DNA of 35,253 nucleotides from an uncultured bacterium (GCA_945829115.1 CALZTP010000018.1:1-35253), one strand, 5' to 3'. Positions 17,472 to 26,544 are shown, counted from the stretch's first letter. Notes: a model not told the origin generated them from the sequence alone. Translations and numbers: made by a program.

Positions 17472-18353
17472 ATGATAACAGCATCTATCGTAACATACAG
17501 GCATCATTTCCTCGATATAGAACCCGTATTGCGAAGTCTCTTCGCGTCTCCTGTAGACACGATATATATTATTGACCATTCCGTAGACATCATGCCCGAC
17601 CTCCTTCAGGAATTGGAGGAGTTCCGGGCAAGGGTGTTTACTGGAGAACCGCTTCTGAAAGAAAAGGTAGAGAAGGGTTTGAGAATGATTTATATCCCTC
17701 ACAAGAACAATGGGTATGGTGGAGGACATAATGTAGCCATCAATGAAGCAATAAAAGAAGGGAGCACATACCATCTCGTGATAAATCCAGATATATGGTT
17801 TGGACCTCGAGTGATTCCAGCACTTCTAAGGTATATGGACAGTCATGAAGATGTGGCACAGATGATGCCGAAAGTGCTATTCCCAAACGGACAGATACAA
17901 CGGTTAGCGAAGTTCCTGCCTACTCCATTCAATATCTTCGGTAGAGCATTCCTTCCTCCTGCTTTGATAAAGAAGATGAACGACCGTTTCGAGATGAAGC
18001 ACTCTGGTTTCACCATGACTCTGAATGTTCCTTTTCTCTCAGGATGCTTCATGTTCTTCCGTGTTTCTGCACTAAAGGAGATAAACGGCTTTGACGAGCG
18101 CTATTTCCTTTATGCGGAAGATATAGACATCACTCGTCGGCTTCACATGAAGTACAAGACCTTGTATTATCCCGACTATCCTGTCTACCACAAGTTCTCA
18201 CGCGCTTCACATCATAGCATCCGACTCTTCTTTGTTCACATCATGAACTTAATCAGATACTTCAACAAATGGGGTTGGATTTACGACAAGGAGCGTCAGA
18301 AGATAAACAACCGGTTGGAAAGAGAGATTCTTGAAGGTGGAATAAAAGACTGA
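17472..18353 (+). CDS. GT2 glycosyltransferase, rhamnosyltransferase-like
   Basis: 293 residues, GT-A fold. The N-terminus MITASIVTYRHH is the nucleotide-binding strand; NNGYGGGHNVAINEAI (79-94) and LVINPDIWFGP (the DxD-like motif, about 102-112) are followed by LSGCFMFFRVSALKEINGFDERYFLYAEDIDITRRL, carrying the acidic ED motif. This matches WbbL/RfbF-type rhamnosyltransferases. It acts at the cytosolic membrane face in polysaccharide assembly; a C-terminal hydrophobic stretch (RLFFVHIMNLIRYF) may contact the membrane. Its TGA overlaps an ATG of the next frame by one base, and PorZ begins 66 bases further, so the two are almost certainly co-transcribed. The sugar specificity is inferred only. 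Confidence 0.92.
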   Translation: MITASIVTYRHHFLDIEPVLRSLFASPVDTIYIIDHSVDIMPDLLQELEEFRARVFTGEPLLKEKVEKGLRMIYIPHKNNGYGGGHNVAINEAIKEGSTYHLVINPDIWFGPRVIPALLRYMDSHEDVAQMMPKVLFPNGQIQRLAKFLPTPFNIFGRAFLPPALIKKMNDRFEMKHSGFTMTLNVPFLSGCFMFFRVSALKEINGFDERYFLYAEDIDITRRLHMKYKTLYYPDYPVYHKFSRASHHSIRLFFVHIMNLIRYFNKWGWIYDKERQKINNRLEREILEGGIKD

Positions 18354-18418
18354 TGCAGCACCTGCAAATTCCACACACTGAAATATTCATTCACCCAAAA
18401 AAACACAAGATAAAAACA

Positions 18419-20497
18419 ATGAAGAAATACAGCCTTTTCTTAATCTTCTGCCTACTGCTTTCTATTGAGGCAATGGCAGATGTTGTGGGCACATGGAAAA
18501 CCTACAAGAGCTATACGGAAATAGAACAGATAGAACCTTCAAACAAGGAAGTCTATGTGCTCTCCTCAGGAAGTCTGTATTCCTTTAATCCTACAGATAA
18601 TTCCATTCAGACATACGACCGCACCAACTCTCTGAACAGTAATGAGATAACACATATAGCATGGTCGCAAAAAGCAAGGAAACTTCTTATCACCTATGCC
18701 GACTATAACATTGACCTTCTCACAAGCTCTGGAGAGACAACATTCATAAACGACTATGCCAACAAGCAGATTTCAGGAGACAAAACCATAAACAGCATAT
18801 ATATCTTCGACCGCTTCGCTTTCCTCTCAACAGGCTTTGGCGTTATAAAAATTGATGTGGAGAAGGAGTATATTGTGGATACCTACAACTTAGGATATGC
18901 CGTTGACTACTGCTATGTAGAGGGACAGTATCTCTTTGCTGCTTCTGAAGAGAAGGGAATAAGAAAAGGACTGATGACTGCCAACCTCCTCGACAAAAAC
19001 AACTGGACATTCCACACAGCCTTTTCTCCTTTGGAAAAAGGGCAATACACATACGACACTTACAGAAAATGTTATTGGGCTGCTGACTCTAAAGGCAAGC
19101 TTTCACAATACTCTTTTGCTGACGGAACATACACTCAGACAATGACGGGAGTGTGCCCTGACGGTCCGTCAACAAACCATTGCTGGCGACTCTATTGGCA
19201 CGACAACCGTCTCTTTATTGCGGCTGGAAACTTCAGCTACAACTGCTATTATTACTACCCTGGATGTGTGTCAACATTCGATGGTCAGAACTGGAATACA
19301 ATAGAGTCTCCTCAGGAAGATATTCTCGGCTACAAATATCAAGATGCAAACTGCATTGCCTTCGACCCTTCCGACAAGAACCACTATTATGTTGGAAGCA
19401 TGTCGGGAATACTCGAATTCCGTGATGGGAAATTCCTTGAGGCTTACCATTACGACAACAGTACTGTCTCTGGACGATACGACCAAAAGAATAAGGAAAA
19501 CCAGCTTATCTGCTCTATGACGTTTGACAATGAGAAAAATCTCTGGGCTATGAACGGATGGAATAACGTGCCTATTATCTGTAGGAAAGCAGATGGTACT
19601 TGGACAGAATATCCTCACGAGAATAACCGCATCGACAACCTTTATGGTGTCGACCTTCAGAGTATTTTCGTGAGTCCTACAAACGGTTATATGTGGTTCA
19701 CAAACAATTGTGCGAAGAATTCTGCCATCTTCCGCTATGACTATAAGAACGACATTCTTGAAGATTGCAAGGAGTTCTACAATCAAGATGGAACAAAGCT
19801 TGCCATTTCGTTTGCCTATTATCTCAAGGAAGACAAGAAAGGAAATATCTGGGTGGCAACAGATGTTGGTCCAATGCAGATCACTCGGGAGAGCATAAAC
19901 AAAGGGGAGTTTACATTCACTCAACATAAGGTTCCGAGAAACGATGGCACAAACTATGCCGACTATCTTCTCAACAACGTCTCTTGTCGTTGCATTGCCA
20001 TTGATGGGGCAAACAGAAAATGGATTGGAACAACAGGAACAGGTGTGTTTCTCATTAGTGACGACAACAACACTCAGGAGGAACATTTCACAGCCGAGAA
20101 CTCTCCTCTTCTCTCAAACCATGTCTATGACATAGCCATAGACCCAAACACGGGAATTGTATACTTCGCTACCGACAAGGGACTCTGTTCCTATCAAGCG
20201 GAGAACACAACAACAAACGAGGATATGACAGACGCAAATGTCTCTGTATACCCGAATCCTGTCACTCCAGAATATACTGGCATGATAAACATCACGGGGC
20301 TCTCCATGAACTCTGACGTGAAGATAGTGTCTTCTGCTGGAGCTCTCGTGAACGAGGGTACATCTCGTGGTGGCAGCTATTCTTGGAATGGTTGCGACAT
20401 GGATGGAGAGAAGGTGGCATCTGGCGTCTATATGATTCAGGTGGCGAAGGAAGATGGCAGTAAGGGAATTGTTGCAAAGGTGGCTATAATAAGATAA
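18419..20497 (+). CDS. porZ: PorZ-like type IX secretion protein (beta-propellers plus C-terminal sorting domain)
   Basis: 692 residues from ATG 18419 (MKKYSLFLIFCLLLSIEAMA, a clear signal peptide). The frame extends 22 codons upstream to an ATG overlapping the previous stop, but those residues are not signal-like. The N-terminal part (VGTWKTYKSYTEIEQI; LLITYADYNIDLL; KTINSIYIFDRFAFLSTGFGVIKID) matches my memory of the PorZ N-terminal beta-propeller, and a second propeller contains KKGNIWVATDVG and NRKWIGTTGTGVFLI. The last 80 residues are a type A CTD (VSVYPNPVTPEYTGMINITG ... SGVYMIQV). In P. gingivalis PorZ sits on the surface and hands anionic LPS to the sortase PorU, which attaches it to secreted proteins. 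Neighbouring glycosyltransferases fit that role. Confidence 0.82.
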   Translation: MKKYSLFLIFCLLLSIEAMADVVGTWKTYKSYTEIEQIEPSNKEVYVLSSGSLYSFNPTDNSIQTYDRTNSLNSNEITHIAWSQKARKLLITYADYNIDLLTSSGETTFINDYANKQISGDKTINSIYIFDRFAFLSTGFGVIKIDVEKEYIVDTYNLGYAVDYCYVEGQYLFAASEEKGIRKGLMTANLLDKNNWTFHTAFSPLEKGQYTYDTYRKCYWAADSKGKLSQYSFADGTYTQTMTGVCPDGPSTNHCWRLYWHDNRLFIAAGNFSYNCYYYYPGCVSTFDGQNWNTIESPQEDILGYKYQDANCIAFDPSDKNHYYVGSMSGILEFRDGKFLEAYHYDNSTVSGRYDQKNKENQLICSMTFDNEKNLWAMNGWNNVPIICRKADGTWTEYPHENNRIDNLYGVDLQSIFVSPTNGYMWFTNNCAKNSAIFRYDYKNDILEDCKEFYNQDGTKLAISFAYYLKEDKKGNIWVATDVGPMQITRESINKGEFTFTQHKVPRNDGTNYADYLLNNVSCRCIAIDGANRKWIGTTGTGVFLISDDNNTQEEHFTAENSPLLSNHVYDIAIDPNTGIVYFATDKGLCSYQAENTTTNEDMTDANVSVYPNPVTPEYTGMINITGLSMNSDVKIVSSAGALVNEGTSRGGSYSWNGCDMDGEKVASGVYMIQVAKEDGSKGIVAKVAIIR

Positions 20498-20503
20498 GAG
20501 ATT

Positions 20504-21634
20504 ATGCATGTTATTTGTTTCGACCAACCTTTTCCACCAACCTATGGGGGCGCGATAGATGTTTTCTATCGGATAAAGGCTCTTCATGAAGCGGGCATTC
20601 CTCTTACACTGCATATCTTTCTCTATCACGACCGTAAACCGCAAAAAGAAATGGAGACTTTGGCAGAGAGGGTGTTCTACTATAAACGGAACCTTGGAAT
20701 TCGCCAGAATCTCTCTTTGAAGCCGTATATTGTGGAGAGTAGAAACAATGCTGAAATGCTTGAGAATCTGTGTCTTGACAACGAGCCTATTCTCTTTGAA
20801 GGCTTGCACACCACATTCCTTCTCGACAACAATCGTCTTCGTGGAAGAAAGAAAATCGTTCGCATGCACAACATCGAGCATAGCTATTTCCTTGCATTAG
20901 CAAAGAATAAACTCTTTTCTCTGAAAAGTCCTTATTATATTGTGGAGAGCATGAAACTGAGATTCTACGAAAAGGTTCTTCGTCACGCTTCTCTCATCCT
21001 ACCAATATCAACAGAAGATTGCAAAGAGCTGGAAAAGAGATATCCTCACAATGAGGTTCGGCTGATGGATTGCTTCTTCGATAATGCTCCAGCAAGTAAT
21101 GACTCCATAAACAGAATCGTTTCAGAGAAATATATTCTCTATCACGGAAATCTTGCCTTGGCAGAGAATATTCGGGCAGCAAAATATCTCATATCGCATT
21201 ATGAGGAGATTGTTCCTGATGGATGGAAACTGGTGATTGCGGGCAGAAAACCAGATAAGGCTCTTTTCGCTTTGGCAAAAGGGAAGGGAAATATTGATAT
21301 TCTCTCTAATCCTTCTCCAGAAGAACTTGAGAATCTCTTGGCAAACGCTCACATAAACCTTCTCGTTACTTTCCAGAAAACAGGAGTGAAGCTGAAACTC
21401 CTGAACACGTTGGCAAAATCTTATGGCTTCTGCATCGTGAACAGCAATATGCTTTACGGCACTACATTGAAACCGCTCTGTCATGAAGCAAACACTCCAC
21501 AGGAAATCAGAAAAACAATAGAGATTCTTGCAAAAAAGACAATAAAAGAGGAAGAATATTTCGAACGGCAGGAGAAACTGAAAAACTTCGGGTTTAATGA
21601 CATAAGTCCAATTCTGTCTTTTATATCTGAATGA
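20504..21634 (+). CDS. GT4-like glycosyltransferase
   Basis: 376 residues, GT-B fold. The N-terminal MHVICFDQPFPPTYGGAIDVFYRIKAL is the acceptor-side glycine loop; YILYHGNLALAENIRAAKYLI and GWKLVIAGRKP form the donor-domain start, and the late segment TGVKLKLLNTLAKSYGFCIVNS replaces the usual EX7E region, with poor conservation of the two glutamates. Such divergent GT4 members occur in Bacteroidetes LPS and capsule loci. It begins 6 bases after the PorZ stop, so translation is probably coupled. Its stop codon is inside the first unit of a 21-22-bp tandem repeat. Donor and acceptor are unknown. Confidence 0.87.
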   Translation: MHVICFDQPFPPTYGGAIDVFYRIKALHEAGIPLTLHIFLYHDRKPQKEMETLAERVFYYKRNLGIRQNLSLKPYIVESRNNAEMLENLCLDNEPILFEGLHTTFLLDNNRLRGRKKIVRMHNIEHSYFLALAKNKLFSLKSPYYIVESMKLRFYEKVLRHASLILPISTEDCKELEKRYPHNEVRLMDCFFDNAPASNDSINRIVSEKYILYHGNLALAENIRAAKYLISHYEEIVPDGWKLVIAGRKPDKALFALAKGKGNIDILSNPSPEELENLLANAHINLLVTFQKTGVKLKLLNTLAKSYGFCIVNSNMLYGTTLKPLCHEANTPQEIRKTIEILAKKTIKEEEYFERQEKLKNFGFNDISPILSFISE

Positions 21635-21715
21635 AACAGTCTGTTCTTAGGCTTGAAACACTCTGTTTTTAAGCTGAAAATACTCTGTTTTAGGCTTAAA
21701 TGCTCTTAAAAACAC
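21633..21715 (+). repeat. Tandem 21-22-bp degenerate repeats between the two GT4 genes
   Basis: Units starting at 21633, 21655 and 21676 read GAAACAGTCTGTTCTTAGGC, GAAACACTCTGTTTTTAAGC and GAAAATACTCTGTTTTAGGC, with a weaker fourth copy after them. The first unit includes the last bases of the preceding stop codon. They fill most of the 107-bp gap. Confidence 0.85.
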
Positions 21716-21741
21716 TTTTATAAACGTAAAATAGAAATATA

Positions 21742-22905
21742 ATGCATATACTGGAGATACCGTCATTCCTTCCTCCTTACGGTGGATATTTCTGCATAGA
21801 GCAAGCAAAGGCTCTTGCGGCTTGCGGACATGAGGTTGGCATTTTGCATTGCCAGCAGTTGGGGGCTACAGTATATCCGTGGCATTTCCTCACGGCTCGC
21901 TACAACCGTTGGGAGGAGCAACTGCATCCCTTCAACGACAAAAGAACCATCACCCTCTACCGAACAAACATGAGGGGAATACCAAGGAATATTCTCTATA
22001 ACCAACGCCGCTACTGCAAGATAATTGCTGAGATGTTTGAGGAATACGTTTCTCGCTATGGTTGTCCAGACGTAATACACGCTCATTGCGCACAATGGGC
22101 AGGAACAGCAGCCATGCGGATTTCAGAGAAGAAGAATATTCCTTATTTCGTCACAGAACATCTCTCTTCTGGCATCTTCCACGACAACTATGGAAATCCT
22201 TGGAGTCACGACCTTTGGGCAAAAGAGCTTATACGCATGGCTCTTGAAAAAGCGAAATGTGTGATCACAGTTTCTGACGAATCTGTTCTCGACCTCGCTC
22301 CTCTCTTCGGAAACAATTTCAAGACGGTCACAATATCAAACATCATTGACGTTGACTTCTTTAAATACAAGGAAAGAACCGAAAGAAACAACCGACCATT
22401 CAGATTCTGTTGCCTGGCAAACGCAAACGGAAGGTTCTACGAACTGAAGGGTTACGACACGCTTCTAAAGGCGTTTAGCAAGTGTAAGAATGCAGAATTG
22501 CATATTGCTGGAAGGGAAACAATGGGAAAAAAGCTAAAAAATGCTGTTTGTAGCCTTCCAAACAGTAAAAACATATTTCTCTATGGAGAGCTATCAAAAG
22601 AGGGCGTAAGAGCGCTTTTATGGCGTTGTGATGCTTTAGTGCTTGCAACATGTAGTGAGATGCAACCTTTGGTTATAATGGAGGCTATGTCTACAGGCAT
22701 TCCTGTTGTCTCCACCACAGCAATTCCAATGGCTTTGCGAATCCCTGGTGCGTTCTTCACATCTCCAGTAAACAATCCAGACGCTTTCCATGAGGCTATG
22801 ATTGCTGTTCAGGCTGTAAAACCTTCTGAAGTGATCTCTAATGCCATTAGAAACATGGCATCTCCAGAGATTGTGGGCAGGAAACTGGAAAAACTGTTTA
22901 TGTAA
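21742..22905 (+). CDS. GT4-family glycosyltransferase
   Basis: 387 residues, GT-B fold, well conserved. Acceptor domain start MHILEIPSFLPPYGGYFCIEQAKAL; DVIHAHCAQWAGTAAMRI and FVTEHLSSGIF in the first half; donor domain with ISNIIDVDFF, ELKGYDTLLKAFSKCKNAELHIAG, YGELSKEGVRALLWRCDALVLAT and the EX7E motif in SEMQPLVIMEAMSTGIPVVST. This is a retaining transferase of the type that uses GDP- or UDP-sugars to extend LPS or capsule chains. It is the fourth of five genes in the same-strand surface-glycan run. An A-rich region and tandem repeats precede it; no separate promoter was seen. Confidence 0.93.
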   Translation: MHILEIPSFLPPYGGYFCIEQAKALAACGHEVGILHCQQLGATVYPWHFLTARYNRWEEQLHPFNDKRTITLYRTNMRGIPRNILYNQRRYCKIIAEMFEEYVSRYGCPDVIHAHCAQWAGTAAMRISEKKNIPYFVTEHLSSGIFHDNYGNPWSHDLWAKELIRMALEKAKCVITVSDESVLDLAPLFGNNFKTVTISNIIDVDFFKYKERTERNNRPFRFCCLANANGRFYELKGYDTLLKAFSKCKNAELHIAGRETMGKKLKNAVCSLPNSKNIFLYGELSKEGVRALLWRCDALVLATCSEMQPLVIMEAMSTGIPVVSTTAIPMALRIPGAFFTSPVNNPDAFHEAMIAVQAVKPSEVISNAIRNMASPEIVGRKLEKLFM

Positions 22906-22970
22906 AAGGGTCTGTAAGATATTTTTTTTAAGCAAGAAAGAATCGAAATTTTTATAGACATTTAGTTTCT

Positions 22971-23035
22971 TCAGAAAAAATCATTCGAAATTCAGAAAAA
23001 GTCGTTCGAAAATTCAGAAAGCAATTTGCAGGAAA
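22971..23035 (+). repeat. Tandem 21-22-bp degenerate repeats before the acyltransferase gene
   Basis: Units at 22971, 22992 and 23014: TCAGAAAAAATCATTCGAAA, TCAGAAAAAGTCGTTCGAAA and TCAGAAAGCAATTTGCAGGA. A possible degraded unit (AAGAAAGAATCGAAATTTTT) lies about 40 bases upstream. The array ends within 20 bases of ATG 23052. Confidence 0.85.
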
Positions 23036-23051
23036 TCTCAATAACAGAAAA

Positions 23052-24098
23052 ATGCAGAAATATCAGAATATGTCCTTGGTGAGGTATTTTCTTTGCCTCG
23101 GTGTCATCACATCTCATTATTTCATTCTCAATGGCATACCAAATATTTGGTGTGTAGGAGGAGATATGCGCATTGGAATTTTCTTTGCCATGAGCGGATT
23201 CCTTATCTATGGCAGTTACGAAAAGCATAGGGATGCAAGGAAATATTTCCATAATCGTGTGACACGCATTCTCCCGACATATTTCACCATCCTTCTTCTC
23301 TCTGCAATCCTACTTGCTTTCCTCTCTTCTCTTCCAGCAAACGAGTATTTCTCGTCTCTTCAGTTTTGGAAGTACTTAGGTTGCAATGCGTTGTTTCTCA
23401 ATTTCTTAGAACCTTCATTGCCAGGCGTTTTCTCGACAGAAAATGTTCTTCCAGCAGTAAATGGTGCTTTGTGGACTTTAAAAGTGGAATGGGCGTTCTA
23501 TATCTTCATTCCGATATTCTTCTGGATAGTGAAGCGGTTCAGATGGAATGAGAAAATGGCGTCTCTGGCTGTCTGCTTTCTTTCCGTTGCTTATATCTTC
23601 ATCATGAAGGAACTCTATCATCAGACGGGAAACAGACTCTTTCATATTCTCTCCTATCAGTTCTTCGGACAAGGAATATATTTCTTCTCGGGAGTAATGA
23701 TATACCATTACCGAAAATATCTTGTGGAGAAAAACATTCTCTTTCCTCTGCTCGCATCTATTGCCATTTATTCCATTGTATTGAACTTTGGTGGGCAGGG
23801 CGGACTACTCTCTGAAAACATCCTCTTTTCCGTAGTCCCACCAGTAGCATCCATTGCAATGGTTTCCTTTGCCTTGGGAAAGAATATCTGCAATTTCCAA
23901 AGATTCCTTGGAAACTATTCTTACGAGATGTACCTCGTGCATTTCCCTATTCTCCAAACACTTGTGCATTTTGGCATCACAAAGAATCTTCCGCCCCTTC
24001 TCGGTCTGCTAATTTCTCTTACCATCATCGTTCTTTCTGCTATTCTCGTCTCAAAACTCGTAAAACTGCTGAAGAAATACGTGCTAAGAATTGATTAG
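23052..24098 (+). CDS. Acyltransferase-3 (OafA/YrhL-type) membrane protein
   Basis: 348 residues with about ten membrane segments. The N-terminal LVRYFLCLGVITSHYF holds the Arg-x9-His pair of AT3 enzymes; GIFFAMSGFLIYGSYEK and YFHNRVTRILPTYF (the RxxR motif) follow as in OafA/WecH. These proteins move acetyl or other acyl groups across the inner membrane onto O-antigen or capsule sugars. An alternative start at the second Met (MSLVRYF) cannot be excluded. It is the last gene of the surface-glycan run, 146 bases after the GT4 gene; no strong terminator follows, only a palindrome at 24136. Confidence 0.9.
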   Translation: MQKYQNMSLVRYFLCLGVITSHYFILNGIPNIWCVGGDMRIGIFFAMSGFLIYGSYEKHRDARKYFHNRVTRILPTYFTILLLSAILLAFLSSLPANEYFSSLQFWKYLGCNALFLNFLEPSLPGVFSTENVLPAVNGALWTLKVEWAFYIFIPIFFWIVKRFRWNEKMASLAVCFLSVAYIFIMKELYHQTGNRLFHILSYQFFGQGIYFFSGVMIYHYRKYLVEKNILFPLLASIAIYSIVLNFGGQGGLLSENILFSVVPPVASIAMVSFALGKNICNFQRFLGNYSYEMYLVHFPILQTLVHFGITKNLPPLLGLLISLTIIVLSAILVSKLVKLLKKYVLRID

Positions 24099-24135
24099 TT
24101 ATCTGGTAGGAAATCAGTGCGATACAAAACAAACT

Positions 24136-24169
24136 GTTCTTAATGTCACATGAATGTAACATTAAGAAC
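24136..24169. repeat. 34-bp near-perfect palindrome
   Basis: GTTCTTAATGT (24136-24146) pairs with ACATTAAGAAC (24159-24169). After one mismatch, ACAT/ATGT continues to a 2-base centre. As RNA it is a long hairpin without a U-tract; as DNA it could be an operator or a rho-assisted 3' end for the acyltransferase gene. Confidence 0.65.
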
Positions 24170-24324
24170 TACGACATATATTTAACGTATCTTTTTTATA
24201 AGGTACGTGGAAAAAAGTTGTCACATTTCACCGTGAATAAGATGGTAAAATTCTCTACCTCATGAAGAGGAGCGATGAGGACTCATTGAGTACCCTTTAA
24301 GGACCTATTAAGGCACCAAAAAGA

Positions 24325-24360
24325 GACTCAACAAGAACTCAAAAAATGACTCAACAAGAG
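24325..24360 (+). repeat. Two copies of GACTCAACAAGA, 23 bp apart
   Basis: GACTCAACAAGA starts at 24325 and 24348, with a related AACTCAAAAAATG between them. Same style and period as the other intergenic repeats, here in a convergent gap rather than upstream of a gene. Confidence 0.6.
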
Positions 24361-24526
24361 ACTATGTTTTATATTCACGATTGCATAATTTGAACCGTTC
24401 TCAATAGGATATAAATGGTTGGCAATTCGCCTTGCAAAGAGGTTATCAAAGTGAAAGCTCAGCCTATCTTATGAAAACCCTAACGAGATAACACTACCGA
24501 TTTTATAAAGCATATAGGTTGCTGTT

Positions 24527-25819
24527 CTACTTGTAGAACTCAGTGAATGCCTTTATGCAATAGAGATGGTCGGCAACAGAAGCTGTTTCTCTAACACTAT
24601 GCATGGCGAGCACACCATTACCCATGTCGACACCCCTCACAGGAAGAGAAGAGGCAAGGATATTTCCTAATGTCGAGCCACCAGCCACATCACTGTGGTT
24701 TACGAAATATTGGAAAGGAACACCTGCTTTACGGCATATTCCAGCAAAGACAGCAGCTGAAACGGCATCTGTGGCATATTTCTGAGAAGCATTTAGCTTT
24801 ATAACAGGGCCAAGACCGAGGTGAGGATGATTTGTTGGGTCGTATTTTGAAGAATAGTTTGGATGCCAAGCATGGGCATTGTCAGCACTAATCATAAACG
24901 CCTGCTCCACAGCACGATAGAAGTCGTCTCCCCTACCCTCTTGTGCTATTATGATACGCTCTATCATGCTCCTCAAGAACGGACTTCCCGCTCCCTGTTT
25001 TGTTTGAGAACCCGTTTCCTCATTGTCGAAGACAGCCATGACATTTGTCTGCTCAGGAATTCCCTCTTCAGTAGCAGCCATCAAAGCCTCAAGAGAAGCG
25101 TGAACCATGGAGAGGTCGTCAAGACGCCCAGCACTTATCATCTCCTGCTGGAGTCCGAAGGTTGAAGGAGGAGTGGTGTCGTAGAGATAAAGGTCGAAGT
25201 CAAGAATATCAGGAATGCTTACGTTCAACTCTTCAGAGATTAGCGAGAGCAAGACACCATCTTTCTTCATCTCTTCAGTGACAGCAGCAGCCATGAGAGG
25301 AAGCATATCTGTCTGCTTAGAGAGCTTCACACCATCGTTCACCTGCCGATTGAAATGAATGGCAAGGTTAGGAATCGTGAGCAGAGGGCGACGAATGTTA
25401 AGAAGGCGAGTTTCTGGTTGCATAACATCTCCACTATCTACGATAACCCTTCCAGCAAGAGAGAGAGGGCGATCGAACCAAGTACTCATGATTGGTCCGC
25501 CATAAACCTCTGTGTTCAACGAGAGCATTCCCTCTCGCAACATCTCTGCGTTCGGCTTTATGCGAAACGTAGGAGAGTCGCAATGAGAACAGATCATGTG
25601 GAATCCCTTCTCAGCAAGCGGCTGCCTACCAATCACGAAAGCATAGATAGAAGAATCGTTCTTCACAACATAGAATTTCTCTCCTGCCTTCACACTCTCT
25701 AAGCGTGAGGAAGCATCGAAACATCTGAATCCAGCATCATTGAGACGCTTACAAATGGTATCTACTGCAAGGAAGTTCACGGGTGAACTTTCTAAGAATT
25801 GAAACAGTCGGTTTATCAT
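24527..25819 (-). CDS. apeB: M18-family aspartyl-type aminopeptidase
   Basis: 430 residues, normal for bacterial M18. A cytosolic di-zinc aminopeptidase preferring acidic N-terminal residues. Ligand motifs: SHCDSPTFRIKP (first His/Asp), RLDDLSMVHASLEAL (bridging Asp), FDNEETGSQTKQGAGSPF (catalytic and binding Glu), ISADNAHAWHPNYSSKYDPTNHPHLG (Asp) and FVNHSDVAGGSTLGNI (last His). All are present, so the enzyme should be active. Start MINRLFQFLESSPVNFLAV matches the family. It is divergent from the Lrp gene, with its own promoter at 25889-25921, and convergent with the acyltransferase. Confidence 0.95.
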   Translation of the reverse strand: MINRLFQFLESSPVNFLAVDTICKRLNDAGFRCFDASSRLESVKAGEKFYVVKNDSSIYAFVIGRQPLAEKGFHMICSHCDSPTFRIKPNAEMLREGMLSLNTEVYGGPIMSTWFDRPLSLAGRVIVDSGDVMQPETRLLNIRRPLLTIPNLAIHFNRQVNDGVKLSKQTDMLPLMAAAVTEEMKKDGVLLSLISEELNVSIPDILDFDLYLYDTTPPSTFGLQQEMISAGRLDDLSMVHASLEALMAATEEGIPEQTNVMAVFDNEETGSQTKQGAGSPFLRSMIERIIIAQEGRGDDFYRAVEQAFMISADNAHAWHPNYSSKYDPTNHPHLGLGPVIKLNASQKYATDAVSAAVFAGICRKAGVPFQYFVNHSDVAGGSTLGNILASSLPVRGVDMGNGVLAMHSVRETASVADHLYCIKAFTEFYK

Positions 25820-25888
25820 AATGAGGAATGGTTTAAAAAGTTTTTCAAAAGCATAGGGTTGCTATGAATGTTGATAAAAAAGTTGTGG

Positions 25889-25921
25889 CAAAGTTACGAA
25901 AAAAATCGGGAAAACCACAAT
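25889..25921 (-). promoter_or_regulatory. Promoter of the M18 aminopeptidase gene
   Basis: On the minus strand TAACTTTG (25896-25889) lies 21 bases from ATTG (25921-25918), a good match to the Bacteroidetes consensus, about 70 bases upstream of the start codon. Confidence 0.65.
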
Positions 25922-25987
25922 TTTTCATAAAGAAAACACTAAAAAAGAAACAAAATAATCTTTCATGTAAAAATTTTTGTAAAAAAA

Positions 25988-26019
25988 ATTGGCAGTTTCA
26001 TCTAAATTATGTACTTTTG
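25988..26019 (+). promoter_or_regulatory. Promoter of the Lrp/AsnC regulator gene
   Basis: ATTG (25988-25991), 20 bases, then TACTTTTG (26012-26019) followed by C. Leader about 40 nt. It is divergent from the M18 promoter about 90 bp away, so Lrp bound here might affect both genes. Confidence 0.7.
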
Positions 26020-26064
26020 CTGACAAATTGTAAAAACCATATTAACGACAACACATAAAACACT

Positions 26065-26544
26065 ATGCAAAAAAATGAAAGAATAGATGCTCTTGACAAA
26101 AAGATATTGAGCATTCTGGCAAAAAATGCACGTATGCCTTTTAAGGATGTAGCTGCAGAATGCGGAGTATCGCGAGCAGCTATCCACCAGCGTGTCCAGA
26201 GACTTATGGATATCGGTGTTATCTACGGCTCCGCCTTTAACATCAATCCAAAATCTCTCGGTTATACCACCTGCACCTATGTAGGCATAACGCTCGAACG
26301 AGGCAATATGTATCGTGAAGTGGCTTCACAACTGAACCTCATCCCAGAGATTGTTGAGTGTCATTACACCACTGGCTCTTATACTATGCTCGTAAAGCTT
26401 TACGCTCGCGACAACGAGCAGCTCATGGAACTTCTCAACGATAAGCTGCAGAATATCGATGGAGTGGTGTCAACAGAAACGCTCATTTCTCTCGAACAGT
26501 CTATCAAGCGAGAGATACCAGTGGTTCTCACAGACGAAGATTAA
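26065..26544 (+). CDS. Lrp/AsnC-family transcription regulator
   Basis: 159 residues, usual size. N-terminal winged helix-turn-helix (IDALDKKILSILAKNARMPFKDVAAECGVSRAAIHQRVQRLMDIGVI, 7-53), then the RAM/AsnC ligand-binding domain (YVGITLERGNMYREVASQLNLIPEIVECHYTTGSYTMLVKLYARD, and the late segment IDGVVSTETLISLEQSI). Such proteins form octamers that sense amino acids and regulate their metabolism. It is divergent from an aminopeptidase gene and upstream of a peptide-degrading fusion enzyme, so control of peptide or amino-acid use is plausible but not shown. A 13-bp stem-loop follows the gene. Confidence 0.94.
   Translation: MQKNERIDALDKKILSILAKNARMPFKDVAAECGVSRAAIHQRVQRLMDIGVIYGSAFNINPKSLGYTTCTYVGITLERGNMYREVASQLNLIPEIVECHYTTGSYTMLVKLYARDNEQLMELLNDKLQNIDGVVSTETLISLEQSIKREIPVVLTDED

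Larger units (their letters stand above)
24099..24526. other. 428-bp convergent intergenic region without genes
   Basis: Lies between the acyltransferase (+) and the M18 peptidase (-) ends. It holds the near-perfect palindrome 24136-24169, a small hairpin ACGTATC/GGTACGT around 24184-24210, and repeated GACTCAACAAGA words near 24325-24360. No reading frame or RNA was recognised; neither hairpin has a proper T-run. Confidence 0.6.

Noticed and set aside
19271..20086. 271-codon minus-strand frame within porZ (and a 255-codon one at 20114-20881)
   Set aside because: Shadows of porZ and the following GT4 gene; no start signals and no plausible protein motifs.
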